This document shows positions 15,702-24,876 of a stretch of DNA of 64,000 nt, piece by piece; position 1 is the stretch's first letter; each line of letters begins with the position of its first letter. The translations under genes and the position numbers were made by a program. The DNA comes from Actinokineospora auranticolor (GTDB lineage Bacteria > Actinomycetota > Actinomycetes > Mycobacteriales > Pseudonocardiaceae): NCBI RefSeq assembly GCF_002934265.1, contig NZ_PTIX01000023.1:45597-109596 (forward strand), written 5' to 3'. A model generated the notes under the pieces. It searched no databases and was not told the origin of the DNA. It saw only the letters and a program-made list of their open reading frames with translations.

Positions 15702-16913
15702 CTACGCGAGTTCCCCGACCATCCCAGCCACTGGACCGATCACCGTCACCGCGGGCGGCCGGAACCCCTGGGCCTCGACGTCGGCGGCCACCGCGTCGAG
15801 GGTCGACCGCAGCACGCGCTGGGCGTGGGTCGTCCCCTCCTGCACGACCGCGACCGGCGTCGAGGCCGGGCGACCGCCCGCGATGAGCGCGTCGGTGAAC
15901 CGCGCCAGCTTCTCCACGCCCATCATCAGCACGATGGTGCCGGTGAGCCGCGCCAGCGCCGACCAGTCGGTCAGCGAGGCGGGGTCGTCGGGGACGATGT
16001 GGCCGGAGACGACGACCACCTCGTGCGCGACGCCGCGGTGCGTCACGGGCACGTCGGCGACCGCAGGCACCGCGAACGCGGAGGTGACGCCCGGAACCAC
16101 GGTCACCGGCACGCCCGCCTTGGCGCAGGCGATGAGCTCCTCGAAGCCGCGGCCGAACAGGTACGGGTCGCCGCCCTTGAGCCGCACCACGAACCGGCCC
16201 GCCTTGGCGTGCTCGACCAGTGCCTCGTTGATCGCGTCCTGGCTGGCCGCGCGGCCGTAGGGGATCTTGGCCGCGTCGATCACCAGCACGTTGGGCGGCA
16301 GCTCGTCGAGCAGGTCGCGCGGGCCGAGCCGGTCGGCCACGACCACGTCGGCGCGGGCCAGCAACCGCCTGCCGCGCACCGTGATCAGCTCGGGGTCACC
16401 CGGCCCGCCGCCGACCAGCGCCACGCCCGCGGGCTGCCGGTCCTGGGCGCTGGCCCGGCCCTCGCGCAGGGCGTCGAGCAGGCCGTCGCGCACGGCGGCC
16501 GAGCGCTGGTGGTCGCCCTGGGCGAGCACGCCGACCAGGAGCCCGTCGTGGTCCCCGGTGGCCGGGGTGACGGCGCTGCCCGCGATGCCCGCGTCCGCGC
16601 GCACGCAGAACACCCGCACCCGCTCGGCCTCCGCGGCCACGGCGGCGTTGACCTCGGTGACCGACGTGCAGCACAGCACGTACCACGCGTCGGCGAGGTC
16701 GCCGTCCCGGTAGGGCCTGCGGTGCCAGGTGACCTCACCGGCGTCGGCCATGGCCTGCACGGACGGGGTGACCTCCGGCGAGACGACCTCGACCGAGGCG
16801 CCCGAGCGGACCAACCGGGGCAGCCGCCGCTGCGCCACGGTGCCGCCGCCGACCACGACGACGCGGCGCCCCGCGAGGTCGAGGCCGGCCAGGTAGTGCT
16901 GCTCCACTGACAT
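15702..16913 (-). CDS. cysG: Siroheme synthase / uroporphyrinogen-III C-methyltransferase
   Basis: A 403-residue bifunctional protein, close in length to mycobacterial CysG. Residues 1-150 form the precorrin-2 dehydrogenase/ferrochelatase part (GRRVVVVGGGTVAQRRLPRL). Residues about 155-400 form the SAM-dependent uroporphyrinogen-III methyltransferase, with VALVGGGPGDPELITVRG and VRLKGGDPYLFGRGFEEL. It makes siroheme for sulfite and nitrite reductases and precorrin-2 for cobalamin, linking the sulfur and cobalamin genes of this window. The ATG gives MSVEQHYLAGLDLAGRRV; alternative upstream Met codons exist. It is convergent with the XRE gene. Confidence 0.93.
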   Translation of the reverse strand: MSVEQHYLAGLDLAGRRVVVVGGGTVAQRRLPRLVRSGASVEVVSPEVTPSVQAMADAGEVTWHRRPYRDGDLADAWYVLCCTSVTEVNAAVAAEAERVRVFCVRADAGIAGSAVTPATGDHDGLLVGVLAQGDHQRSAAVRDGLLDALREGRASAQDRQPAGVALVGGGPGDPELITVRGRRLLARADVVVADRLGPRDLLDELPPNVLVIDAAKIPYGRAASQDAINEALVEHAKAGRFVVRLKGGDPYLFGRGFEELIACAKAGVPVTVVPGVTSAFAVPAVADVPVTHRGVAHEVVVVSGHIVPDDPASLTDWSALARLTGTIVLMMGVEKLARFTDALIAGGRPASTPVAVVQEGTTHAQRVLRSTLDAVAADVEAQGFRPPAVTVIGPVAGMVGELA

Positions 16914-17076
16914 GCCGGACAGCATGCCCGGTGGGACCCACCGGACCGGAGTGCGCCGCACGACAGTGTGATCGAGGTGACCGGGCGGGTGACCGGGTGC
17001 CGCCCGACCGGGTATGACGCTGGGTGATTGGTACGGTGCCCGCCGGATCGGGCCGGATCCGCCGGAGAGGAGCGCC

Positions 17077-18519
17077 ATGCCGCACGAGCACGTCGACGTC
17101 CTGGTCATCGGGGCCGGGTTGTCCGGTGTCGCCGCCGCCTGCCACCTGCGCACCAGGGTGCCGGACGCGAGCGTGGCGGTGCTGGAGGCGCGGTCGGCGA
17201 TCGGCGGCACGTGGGACCTGTTCCGCTACCCGGGCGTGCGGTCGGACTCGGACATGTACACGCTGGGCTACTCCTTCCGCCCCTGGCCGGGCGCGTCGGC
17301 GATCGCCGACGGGACGTCGATCCGCGAGTACATCGTCGACACCGCCCGCGAGTACGGCGTCGACCGCCTGGTGCGCTTCGACCACCGGGTCACCGCGGCC
17401 GAGTGGAACTCCGCGACCGGCCGGTGGACCGTCACCGCCGCGCACGGCTCCGAGACGGTCCGGATGACGTGCGGCTTCCTGTTCTCCTGCGCGGGCTTCT
17501 TCGGCTACGAGCACGGCCACACCCCGGAGTTCGCCGGTCGGGACCGGTTCGGCGGGACGGTGGCGCACCCGCAGCGCTGGCCGGAGGACCTGGACTGGAC
17601 CGGGAAGCGGGTGGCCGTCATCGGCAGCGGTGCCACGGCCGTCACCCTGGTCCCGGCGCTGGCCGAGCGGGCCGCGCACGTGGTGATGGTGCAGCGGTCG
17701 CCGAGCTACGTGGTCTCGCTCAGCTCGCGGGACCCGGTCGCCGGGCTGCTGCGCCGGGTGCTGCCCGGTCGCGTCGCGCACCCGGTGCTGCGCTGGAAGA
17801 ACGCCTTGTTCGCGCTGTCGTTCTTCACCCTGGCGCGGCGCAGGCCCGCCCTGGTGCGCAAGCTGATCCGCTGGGGCGCGCGTCGGCAACTGCCCGCGGA
17901 CTACCCGGTGGACACGCACTTCCGGCCGGACTACGACCCGTGGACGCAGCGGGTGTGCTTCGCCGCCGACGGGGACCTGTTCCGGGTGCTGCGCACGGGC
18001 CGCGCCGAGGTCGTCACGGACCGGGTCGAGTCGTTCACCGAGCGCGGCCTGGCGCTGGCCTCCGGCGGGCACGTGGACGCCGACATCGTGGTCACCGCGA
18101 CGGGTCTGCACGTCGTGCCGTTCGGCGGGGTGGCGATCACCGTCGACGGCGTCGAGGTCGACTACTCGGACACGGTGACCTACAAGGGGATGCTGCTCGG
18201 CGGCGTGCCGAACCTGGCCGTGGCCATGGGCTACACCAACGCGTCGTGGACGCTCAAGATCGACCTGGTGGCCCAGTACGTGTGCCGGTTGATCATCCAC
18301 ATGCGCGAGCGCGGGCTCAGCCGGGTGACGCCGCGCCCGCCGGAGGGGCAGGCGACGGAGCCGTTCGTGGACTTCACCTCCACCTACGTGCGGCGGACGG
18401 TGCACCTGATGCCGCGCCAGGGCGAGGCACCGCCGTGGCGGCTGTACCAGAACTACCCGAGGGACGTCGCCCTGCTGCGCCACGGCCGGATCGAGGACCC
18501 GGACCTGGTGTTCGGCTGA
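17077..18519 (+). CDS. Baeyer-Villiger-type flavin-containing monooxygenase (EthA-like)
   Basis: A 480-residue two-dinucleotide-domain flavoprotein. The FAD motif VIGAGLSGVAAA is at residues 9-20 and the NADPH motif VIGSGATAVTL near residue 184. The Baeyer-Villiger fingerprint FxGxxxHxxxW is present as FGGTVAHPQRW near residue 159. The N-terminal GGTWDLFRYPGVRSDSDMY is typical of the EthA/CzcO group. It should insert oxygen into ketones, aldehydes or heteroatoms using NADPH. ATG 17077 is preceded by GGAGAGGA. No partner gene is adjacent. EthA homologues can activate thioamide drugs, but that is not shown here. Confidence 0.87.
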   Translation: MPHEHVDVLVIGAGLSGVAAACHLRTRVPDASVAVLEARSAIGGTWDLFRYPGVRSDSDMYTLGYSFRPWPGASAIADGTSIREYIVDTAREYGVDRLVRFDHRVTAAEWNSATGRWTVTAAHGSETVRMTCGFLFSCAGFFGYEHGHTPEFAGRDRFGGTVAHPQRWPEDLDWTGKRVAVIGSGATAVTLVPALAERAAHVVMVQRSPSYVVSLSSRDPVAGLLRRVLPGRVAHPVLRWKNALFALSFFTLARRRPALVRKLIRWGARRQLPADYPVDTHFRPDYDPWTQRVCFAADGDLFRVLRTGRAEVVTDRVESFTERGLALASGGHVDADIVVTATGLHVVPFGGVAITVDGVEVDYSDTVTYKGMLLGGVPNLAVAMGYTNASWTLKIDLVAQYVCRLIIHMRERGLSRVTPRPPEGQATEPFVDFTSTYVRRTVHLMPRQGEAPPWRLYQNYPRDVALLRHGRIEDPDLVFG

Positions 18520-19440
18520 TCAGCCCGCGACGCGCCAGAGGCCCTCGATGCCCTCGGTGCGGGCGCGGTGGTCGACGTAGAGCAGGGTCTGCACGGTCTG
18601 CGTGAACGGCGTGATCACGGTGGTGGCCAGGATCGTGACCACCGCGTCGACGGCGCCGTTGTCGTGGGTGACCGTGGCCAGCAGCGCCGTGAGCGCGCCG
18701 AGCACGAGCCCGGTCATGGCGCCCACCAGCGCCATGTACCCGAAGACCCGCCACCAGCCCACCGCGTGCACCAGCGACTTGGACCGCGCCAGCGCTTCGG
18801 CCGGGCCGAGGCCCTCGACCACGGCGACCGACGGCGCGAACGACCACGCCGTGGCCAGGTAGGCGATGATGCCGAACACCGGCAGGACGAGCAGCGAGCC
18901 CGACTGGCCGGTCGCGACGATGCCGAACACCGCGATGGCGCCGATCAGCAGGTAGACGAGCCAGGACAGCAGGCTGACCCCGATGAGCTTGCCCACCGAC
19001 GGCCGCAGCCCGCGCAAGGCGGCCGAGGCGCTCGTGCCGTGCCCGAAGACCGCGCGCGGGACCACGACGTTGACCACGCCCGAGATGACCACGCTGAACA
19101 GGCCGATGATGACGATCAGGAGGCCGAAGCTGCCCAGCAGCGACCACAGCCCGGACCAGTTCACCTTCGTCGAGTCGACCGCGGTGGACGTCACCACCTG
19201 GGTGGCGCTGCTCGCCGAAGCGCCCGCGATGAGGCGGGTGAGCACCTCGGACGCCGCCGTGACGAGCAGCGACACCCCGACCAGCGCCCCCGCGTTGAGG
19301 CGCAGCGCCTGCCACGCGCCGCTGAGGATGTCGCCGAGTTTCAGCGGCCGCAGGGGGACGATGCCCAGCCGCAGCGCCCCGGTGTGGTCGGTGGCGGGCT
19401 GCGGCGCCATCTCGGGCATGGGCTCGTGCTGCTCACTCAT
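18520..19440 (-). CDS. Multi-pass membrane protein, GlpQ-membrane-domain/DUF7544-like
   Basis: A 306-residue membrane protein with about six hydrophobic segments from residue 50 on, separated by short loops. The landmark PLRPLKLGDILSGAWQALRLN near residues 27-47 is shared with actinobacterial proteins carrying the glycerophosphoryl-diester phosphodiesterase membrane domain. No catalytic residues are visible, so a structural or transport role is possible. Its stop codon abuts the stop of the convergent monooxygenase gene. The function is not known. Confidence 0.75.
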   Translation of the reverse strand: MSEQHEPMPEMAPQPATDHTGALRLGIVPLRPLKLGDILSGAWQALRLNAGALVGVSLLVTAASEVLTRLIAGASASSATQVVTSTAVDSTKVNWSGLWSLLGSFGLLIVIIGLFSVVISGVVNVVVPRAVFGHGTSASAALRGLRPSVGKLIGVSLLSWLVYLLIGAIAVFGIVATGQSGSLLVLPVFGIIAYLATAWSFAPSVAVVEGLGPAEALARSKSLVHAVGWWRVFGYMALVGAMTGLVLGALTALLATVTHDNGAVDAVVTILATTVITPFTQTVQTLLYVDHRARTEGIEGLWRVAG

Positions 19441-19551
19441 CGCGTCAAGGTCCCCAGTTCACGCGCGCGGGTTGTCCACGCGAGGAAGCAAGGCTACCCG
19501 GCGCCCACCCCGGGGCTGTGTCCCATAAGTCCTACCCCACAGTCAGCCGCC

Positions 19552-19584
19552 CACCTGTAACGGCGCGGAGGGGCCCTACAGGTG
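19552..19584 (-). terminator. Hairpin spanning the lipoprotein-gene stop codon
   Basis: CACCTGTA (19552-19559) and TACAGGTG (19577-19584) are perfect inverted 8-mers with a 17-nt loop. The 5' arm of the minus-strand transcript includes the last codons and the stop of the downstream hydrolase gene. Confidence 0.4.
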
Positions 19585-20406
19585 CTCGGCGGCGAAGGCC
19601 AGCGCCTCGGGGAGCGCGGTCTTGAAGTAGTCCGGGGTGTGGCCGCCGGGGGTGAACGACGCCTTGGCCGCCTTGGCGCGCTCGGCGAGCTGCCGGGCCC
19701 GCGCGATGTTCGGCGCCTCTGTGCCGCACCACACGCCCAGCGGGACGTTGCCCAGTTCCGTGCTGTGCCGCAGCGGCTCCGACCGCTCCCACTGGCCGCG
19801 ATCGTCGAAGATCTTGCTCTTGTCCGCGTCGGCCCAGCTGTCGAACAGCGCGGGGCTGATCATGGCCACCGCGGCGAAACCGGGGTTCTTGGCCTGGTTG
19901 AACGCGCCGGAGGCGCCCTCGCCGACGCCGATCACGGCGAACGGGGTGCTGGCCAGGTCGTGGTAGGTCAGCCAGCCGGGGAGGTCCTGGTTGAGCATCC
20001 GCTGCGGCTCGTCGTCCTTGTCGCCGACCCAGTTGCCGCCGTCGACGGCGGCGACCGCGAAGGGCGGGGCGCCGCTCGCGACGACCTTGTCGAGCATGGC
20101 GGGCAATCCGTACTCCAGGAACGCCTTGGCGCCGCCCGGCCGGTCGTGCAGGGCCACGCAGACGGGCAAGGAGGCCCGCACGCCGGTCGGCCGGATGATG
20201 ACGATGTCGACCTCGCGGTACCGACCGGGCGAGAGCACGCGGTCGGTGACGACGGGTTGGGCGTCGGTGGAGTCGGTGAGCGGCTGGGCGGTCTGGGGCG
20301 GCGGGGCGCCCTGCGCCTGGCAGCCCGCGATGAGCCCGGCGCCGAGTCCCACGCCGACGGCTAAGAGCGACCGCCGGGAGAGTCGAACAGTTCGCGCAGT
20401 GTTCAC
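19576..20406 (-). CDS. Tat-exported lipoprotein of the alpha/beta-hydrolase (esterase) fold
   Basis: With the GTG start at 20406 this is a 276-residue protein. It carries a twin-arginine signal (LSRRSLLAVG, Arg11-Arg12) and a lipobox ending LIAGC with acylated Cys29, so it should be folded before export and anchored to the outer face of the membrane. The mature part has an esterase-D/antigen-85-like layout: RASLPVCVALHDRPGGAKAF, AVIGVGEGASGAFNQA around the presumed nucleophile Ser, and a C-terminal GGHTPDYFKTALPEAL holding the His. The nucleophile elbow GASGA deviates from GxSxG. A longer ATG-started form would put the signal internally and is less likely. Substrate unknown. Confidence 0.75.
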   Translation of the reverse strand: MNTARTVRLSRRSLLAVGVGLGAGLIAGCQAQGAPPPQTAQPLTDSTDAQPVVTDRVLSPGRYREVDIVIIRPTGVRASLPVCVALHDRPGGAKAFLEYGLPAMLDKVVASGAPPFAVAAVDGGNWVGDKDDEPQRMLNQDLPGWLTYHDLASTPFAVIGVGEGASGAFNQAKNPGFAAVAMISPALFDSWADADKSKIFDDRGQWERSEPLRHSTELGNVPLGVWCGTEAPNIARARQLAERAKAAKASFTPGGHTPDYFKTALPEALAFAAEHL

Positions 20407-20841
20407 AATTTCTCCGCTCGTCCCGAACCCCTGCGGCGATCCTATTGGTCTAGCAACGGTCCGTGGGCCACTGTGCCGAACCTGTTGCGCGATCCGGTTC
20501 GGCACATTGCCGGGGAGCGCTCCCGGGACGATTGCGCCGGTCGACAACGGACGTGGGGCGTCCTTCTTGAATGGTCAACCGATAACCGTCGTGGGCCGAA
20601 AAGCCGGTGATCCACTTTCGATCGGCAAGTTGCGTTTTTCCTTGCGCACAAGCGTTCCGGCCAGTGACTCCCGACCTCGAGCGGGCGGCAAGGCACGTGA
20701 TTCACCGGAATTCCCGCGGCTCCGACGGCGAACTGGCGCGGCGCCAAGCCGGTTCCCGCGTTTTCCACCGGACACACGGGGTTGACCGGGCGTTATCCGC
20801 GCACCGACGTAGACCAGTTCGCGATCCGCGCGGTTAAGCGA
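20407..20841. other. Intergenic region with an 11-bp inverted repeat
   Basis: No gene is recognised in these 435 bp; the small ORFs here have no domain or coding bias. TGTGCCGAACC (20472-20482) and GGTTCGGCACA (20496-20506) form a perfect 11-bp inverted repeat 66-100 bp upstream of the lipoprotein start, in the position of an operator or 5'-UTR hairpin. Local A+T is higher around 20600-20650, as expected of promoters. Confidence 0.4.
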
Positions 20842-21987
20842 TCAGTCGCGGGCGGCCCAGATCAGGAACGTGGAGCGGGCCGTGGTGCTGCCGTCGAGGC
20901 GCGTCGCGGTGAGGTGGCAGGCGTCCGGGGCGTAGCCGGCGTCGGCGAGGACCGCGCGGGTGCGGCCCAGTTGGTCGAGGCCGTCGTCGGCGGTGATGAC
21001 GAGCCGGGCCGGGTTGGCGGCGGCGCAGGCGCGGACGACGTCGGGGTCGGTGGTGCCGAGGTGGATGGCGTCCGGGCGGGGCAGGTCGGCGAGGGACCGG
21101 GGTGGGGGCTCGTCGACCAGGAGGAGGTCGACGGCGTGCGCGGCGGCGTTGGCGACGATCCGCACGCAGAGGCCCGGGTCCGGTTCCACCGCGATGACGG
21201 CGGCACCGAGCCGGGCCGCCTCGACGGCGACCGCGCCCGCACCGGCGTGGACGTCCCACACCAGGGTGCCGGGTCGGGGTGCCAGGCGGGACAGGGCGAC
21301 GGCGCGGGCCTCAGCCGGGAGGACGACACCTTCCCGGGTGGCGAAAGCGCTTTCGTCCAGGGCCCAGGACGGCGGCGGGACCGGGTCGCCGCCCGCGATC
21401 CAGGTGTCGTGGCCCGCCGACTCGGGATCGGCGAGGCACAGGACGAGAGTGGGCTCGCGCCACACGCGCCGCGCGGCGGTCGCCGCGTCCACAGTGGACA
21501 ACTGCTCGGCGGACCCGCCGACTCCCTCGACCACGGTGAGGGTTCGGCGCCAGCCCACCAACTCCGCGCCGAGTTCGGCGGGACCGGCACCGGGGGCGGT
21601 CAGGACCGCGACGGCCTTGTTGGCGCGGCAAAGGTTAACCGCGCGGCGGTAGTCCCTACCGCGCGCGCTTACGACCTTGATGTCGTCCCAGGGCCGTCCG
21701 AGTGTGGCGGCGAGACGTTGCACGTCGGTGAGCGTTGGTACTACGGCGATAGGTAAGCCGTGTGCGCGGAGAGTGCGTAAGACACCGAAGAAGCCGGGAT
21801 CGCCGTCGGTGACCACTACGGCGGATTCGGCCGTTCTCAACGCTTCCAGCGCGGACTCGTCGAGTGTCGTGAACACGCGCTCGTCGCCGGTGTCGGACAA
21901 CGCGCGCGGGCCGACGACCACATCGGCCTTGGCCAGCGCGGCCACCAACGCACCGGAGTCCCCGAACCCCACCACGGTCACCGTCAT
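20842..21987 (-). CDS. cobL: Precorrin-6Y C5,15-methyltransferase (CbiE-CbiT fusion)
   Basis: A 381-residue bifunctional cobalamin-pathway enzyme. The N-terminal CbiE part (about residues 1-195) is a tetrapyrrole methylase with VTVVGFGDSGALVAAL, VVGPRALSDTGDERVFT and TDGDPGFFGVLRTL. The C-terminal CbiT part (200-381) is a class I SAM methyltransferase that also decarboxylates, with LVWDVHAGAGAVAVEAARLG and VITADDGLDQLGRTRAVL. The CbiT SAM motif reads DVHAGAGAV rather than the usual DVGAGSGSV. It lies 32 bp downstream of cobM on the same strand, probably in one operon. Confidence 0.9.
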   Translation of the reverse strand: MTVTVVGFGDSGALVAALAKADVVVGPRALSDTGDERVFTTLDESALEALRTAESAVVVTDGDPGFFGVLRTLRAHGLPIAVVPTLTDVQRLAATLGRPWDDIKVVSARGRDYRRAVNLCRANKAVAVLTAPGAGPAELGAELVGWRRTLTVVEGVGGSAEQLSTVDAATAARRVWREPTLVLCLADPESAGHDTWIAGGDPVPPPSWALDESAFATREGVVLPAEARAVALSRLAPRPGTLVWDVHAGAGAVAVEAARLGAAVIAVEPDPGLCVRIVANAAAHAVDLLLVDEPPPRSLADLPRPDAIHLGTTDPDVVRACAAANPARLVITADDGLDQLGRTRAVLADAGYAPDACHLTATRLDGSTTARSTFLIWAARD

Positions 21988-22019
21988 GGCGGGTATTCGA
22001 CCACAGCGCTACCGGCCGG

Positions 22020-22985
22020 TCAGGACTTGCGGGGTGCCCGCTTGGCCGTAGTGGTCCGGGCGCGCGGCTGCTGCTTCTTGGCCGCAGCGGCGGGCTTGGT
22101 GGTCTTGGCGGCCGCAGCGGGCTTCGGCGCGGGCTCGGGCACGTCGGCCTCGGGTTCGGGCGTCTCCGGCTCGGGTGCCTCGACCACCGCCACCGAACCG
22201 TTGCCCCGCTTGGACCAGCTCTCGCCGGACTTGGCCGACCGCCAGCTCCGGGACGTCCAGCGGCGGCCCGGCTCGGACTCGCGCGGCGCGTACCCGGCTC
22301 GCGGCTTGGACTCGCGCACCGCGTCGCCGACCAGGAACAGCGCGTGCCGCCACAGGTTGGCGGCCTTGACCTCGGCCGCCAACTCGCCGAGGGTCGTGCG
22401 CAGCAGCACCTCGTCGGACCGGCTCACCTTGTAGGCGACCACCACCGGCACCTCCGGGTCGAGCCCGGCCAGCGCCTCGGCCAGTTCGGCGGCGCGGGCG
22501 GCGGGGGCGTGCACCGCGACCGTCCGCCCCTCGACGGCCAGTTCCCGCACCCGGTCGAACTCGGCCTCGGTGAAGACGAACGTGTCCACCCCGCCCAGCT
22601 CGGTGACCGCGTTGCCGGTCGCCGCCGCGGCGGCCGAAACCGGCGAGATACCCGGGACGACCTCGACGTCGAGCCCCAGCTTCCCGCACAGCTCGCGCTG
22701 CTCGCGCAGGTCCGGGCTCAGCGCGGGGTCGCCCGCGACCAGCCGCACCGCGCGGTGGCGGCGGCTGGCGAGCCTGCGGTACAGCTCGGCGAGCTCGTCG
22801 GCGTCCAGGCGCGCGTGGTCGACCAGTTCGGCGTCGACGCGGACTTGGCCGCGCAGCCACACCGGATCGGTCGTGCCCGGCGTGTACAGCACCAGGTCCG
22901 CCTCGGCGATCCGGCTCGCCCCGCGCAGGGTGATGAGGTCGGCCGCACCCGGTCCAGCTCCCACGAAACTCACGGCGCCACGCAT
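22020..22985 (-). CDS. cobM: Precorrin-4 C11-methyltransferase with C-terminal low-complexity tail
   Basis: A 321-residue protein. Residues 1-235 form a tetrapyrrole methylase of the CobM/CbiF type (SFVGAGPGAADLITLRGAS at 6-24, RLVAGDPALSPDLREQ at 81-96, VEVVPGISPVSAAAAATGN near 108). It should methylate C11 of precorrin-4. Some family positions are diverged: the usual SGDPSLYG block reads AGDPALSP. Residues 236-321 are an unusual extension: a Trp/Arg/Ser-rich stretch, then a Glu/Pro-rich segment, then repeats of Ala, Lys and Thr like those of histone-H1-type tails. Standard CobM proteins stop near residue 250. It is divergent from bioF and immediately upstream of cobL. Confidence 0.85.
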   Translation of the reverse strand: MRGAVSFVGAGPGAADLITLRGASRIAEADLVLYTPGTTDPVWLRGQVRVDAELVDHARLDADELAELYRRLASRRHRAVRLVAGDPALSPDLREQRELCGKLGLDVEVVPGISPVSAAAAATGNAVTELGGVDTFVFTEAEFDRVRELAVEGRTVAVHAPAARAAELAEALAGLDPEVPVVVAYKVSRSDEVLLRTTLGELAAEVKAANLWRHALFLVGDAVRESKPRAGYAPRESEPGRRWTSRSWRSAKSGESWSKRGNGSVAVVEAPEPETPEPEADVPEPAPKPAAAAKTTKPAAAAKKQQPRARTTTAKRAPRKS

Positions 22986-23048
22986 TGCACGACCGTATCG
23001 TCCGGCCCCGAGGGCACCCGGACCTGGGCCGGTGCGAGACTCGCCCGC

Positions 23049-24215
23049 GTGAACCCCGACGCACCCGACCCCGCCGACCAGGTCTTCGACTGGCTCGACG
23101 CGCACGCCGACGACCGGCGCCGCGCGGGCCTGGCCAGGCAGCTGCGCCCGCGCGCGCACGACTCGGACCTGCTCGACCTCGCGGGCAACGACTACCTCGG
23201 CCTGGCCAGGGACAAGCGGGTCATGGGCGCGGCGGCGGCCGCGGCGCTGCGCTGGGGCACGGGGTCGACCGGGTCGCGGCTGGTGACCGGGAGCACGGAC
23301 CTGCACAGCGAGCTGGAGTTCGAGCTAGCCAGGTTCTGCGGGACCCAGGCGGCGCTGGTGTTCTCGTCGGGCTTCACGGCGAACCTGGGCGCGGTGACCG
23401 CGCTGTCGGGCAAGAACTGCTCGATCGTCACCGACTCCCACATCCACGCGTCGCTGATCGACGGGTGCAGGCTCTCCCGGGCCGAGATCGCGGTGACCGG
23501 GCACTGCGACCCGGCGGCGGCGGCGCGCGCGTTGTCCACGCGGCGGACCGAGCGGGCGGTGTTCGTCACCGACTCGGTGTTCAGCGTGGACGGGGACCTG
23601 GCGCCGCTGGCGGAGTTGGCGGCGGCGTGCCGTCAGCACAAGGCGGCGTTGATCGTGGACGACGCGCACGGCCTCGGGGTGCTGGGTGAGGGCGGCCGGG
23701 GCGCGGTCGCGGCGGCGGGGTTGGCGGGGGCGCCGGACGTGGTGATCACGGCGACGCTGTCGAAGGCCCTGGGGGCGCAGGGCGGGGTGGTGCTCGGCCC
23801 GCGGCGGGTGATCCGGCACCTGGTGGACAACGCGCGCAGCTTCATCTTCGACACCGGCCTGGCCCCGGCGAGCACGGCGGCGGCGTTGGCGGCGCTGTCG
23901 GTGGTGAAGGAGGAGCCGGAACGGCCGGCGCGGGCACTGGAGGTCGCGCGGACCCTCGCCGAGCGGTTGGCGGCGGCGGGGTTGGCGGTGAGCGAGCCGA
24001 CGGCGGCGGTCGTGTCGGTGCGGGCGCCGTCCCCGGACGCGGCGGTGACCTGGGCGAGCGAGTGCCGGGAGGCGGGGGTTTGGGTGGGGTGCTTCCGGCC
24101 GCCGTCGGTGCCGGACTCGATCTCGCGACTGCGGTTGACCGCGCGCGCGGACCTGAGCGAACGGGAGATCGACCGCGCGGTGGACGTGATCACCCGGCAC
24201 GCGCCCCGGGCGTGA
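23049..24215 (+). CDS. bioF: 8-amino-7-oxononanoate synthase
   Basis: A 388-residue PLP-dependent alpha-oxoamine synthase that condenses pimeloyl thioester with alanine in biotin synthesis. Landmarks are LDLAGNDYLGLARDKRV near residue 45, ALVFSSGFTANLGAVTAL near residue 102, VDDAHGLGVLGEGGRG near residue 203 and the cofactor lysine in TLSKALGAQGGVVLG near residue 237. The GTG start at 23049 gives an N-terminus of normal length; the open frame continues upstream but over the divergent cobM. No other bio genes are nearby. Other alpha-oxoamine synthases share this fold, so a related substrate is possible. Confidence 0.87.
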   Translation: MNPDAPDPADQVFDWLDAHADDRRRAGLARQLRPRAHDSDLLDLAGNDYLGLARDKRVMGAAAAAALRWGTGSTGSRLVTGSTDLHSELEFELARFCGTQAALVFSSGFTANLGAVTALSGKNCSIVTDSHIHASLIDGCRLSRAEIAVTGHCDPAAAARALSTRRTERAVFVTDSVFSVDGDLAPLAELAAACRQHKAALIVDDAHGLGVLGEGGRGAVAAAGLAGAPDVVITATLSKALGAQGGVVLGPRRVIRHLVDNARSFIFDTGLAPASTAAALAALSVVKEEPERPARALEVARTLAERLAAAGLAVSEPTAAVVSVRAPSPDAAVTWASECREAGVWVGCFRPPSVPDSISRLRLTARADLSEREIDRAVDVITRHAPRA

Positions 24216-24227
24216 CCTGACGCGGCG

Positions 24228-24600
24228 CGCGCGGAGGTCTGGGTGGGCGACGCGCCTTCGGCCGTCCTGTCCTGGCACGACATCCGCACACGGATCGACC
24301 AACCCCGACCCGTGCGCCCGGAGACACATGGGGCGCCAGCCCGGGCGTGCACGGGGCGGCACCCGCTCACGCGGCGCGAGCCGAGTCTGGGTCGGAGCAG
24401 GCGACACGCCTTCGGCAGTCCCCTCCTGGCACGACATCTGCTCAGGGATCGACTAACCGCGCCCGAAGGCCCTCGGTGGCGCACTTTGTCCCGAGACGTG
24501 CCCCACGCGGCACGAGCGGAGGTCCGGGTAGGCGACGCGCCTTCAGCAGTCCTGTCCGGCACGACATCTACACACTGATCGACCAACCGCGACTCACGCC
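24228..24600. repeat. Three degenerate copies of an intergenic repeat of about 80-130 bp
   Basis: Three imperfect copies share a block running from GCGACGCGCCTTC through (T/C)GGCACGACATC to GGATCGACCAACC. The GGCACGACATC anchor falls at 24273-24284, 24427-24438 and 24557-24568, spacings of 154 and 130 bp. No ORF spans the copies with a conserved frame. The rest of the bioF-elaA gap (24600-24876) shows no gene; the whole gap is about 800 bp. Confidence 0.75.
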
Positions 24601-24876
24601 CCCAGAGTCCCCCGGCAGCGTGCCCAGCCTGTTGCGAGGCTGCTGGAGTCGCAACCGGAGGCGATCAGGGCTGATCGCTTGGGGTTGTCCGCGTGCACGC
24701 ACGACCCCCGGTAGCGCGGCGAGCATGTCCGACCGCTCGCAGGCGACCGATCTGTTGATCAGGAGATGCGGGGCTCGGAACCGCGCGTCCGAATGCCCGC
24801 CAGTTGATCAAGACGCGCCTCCGGCCCCCGGTATCCAGCTTACCGGCGGCGACCGACGGTACCGGCGGGTAGAGAC

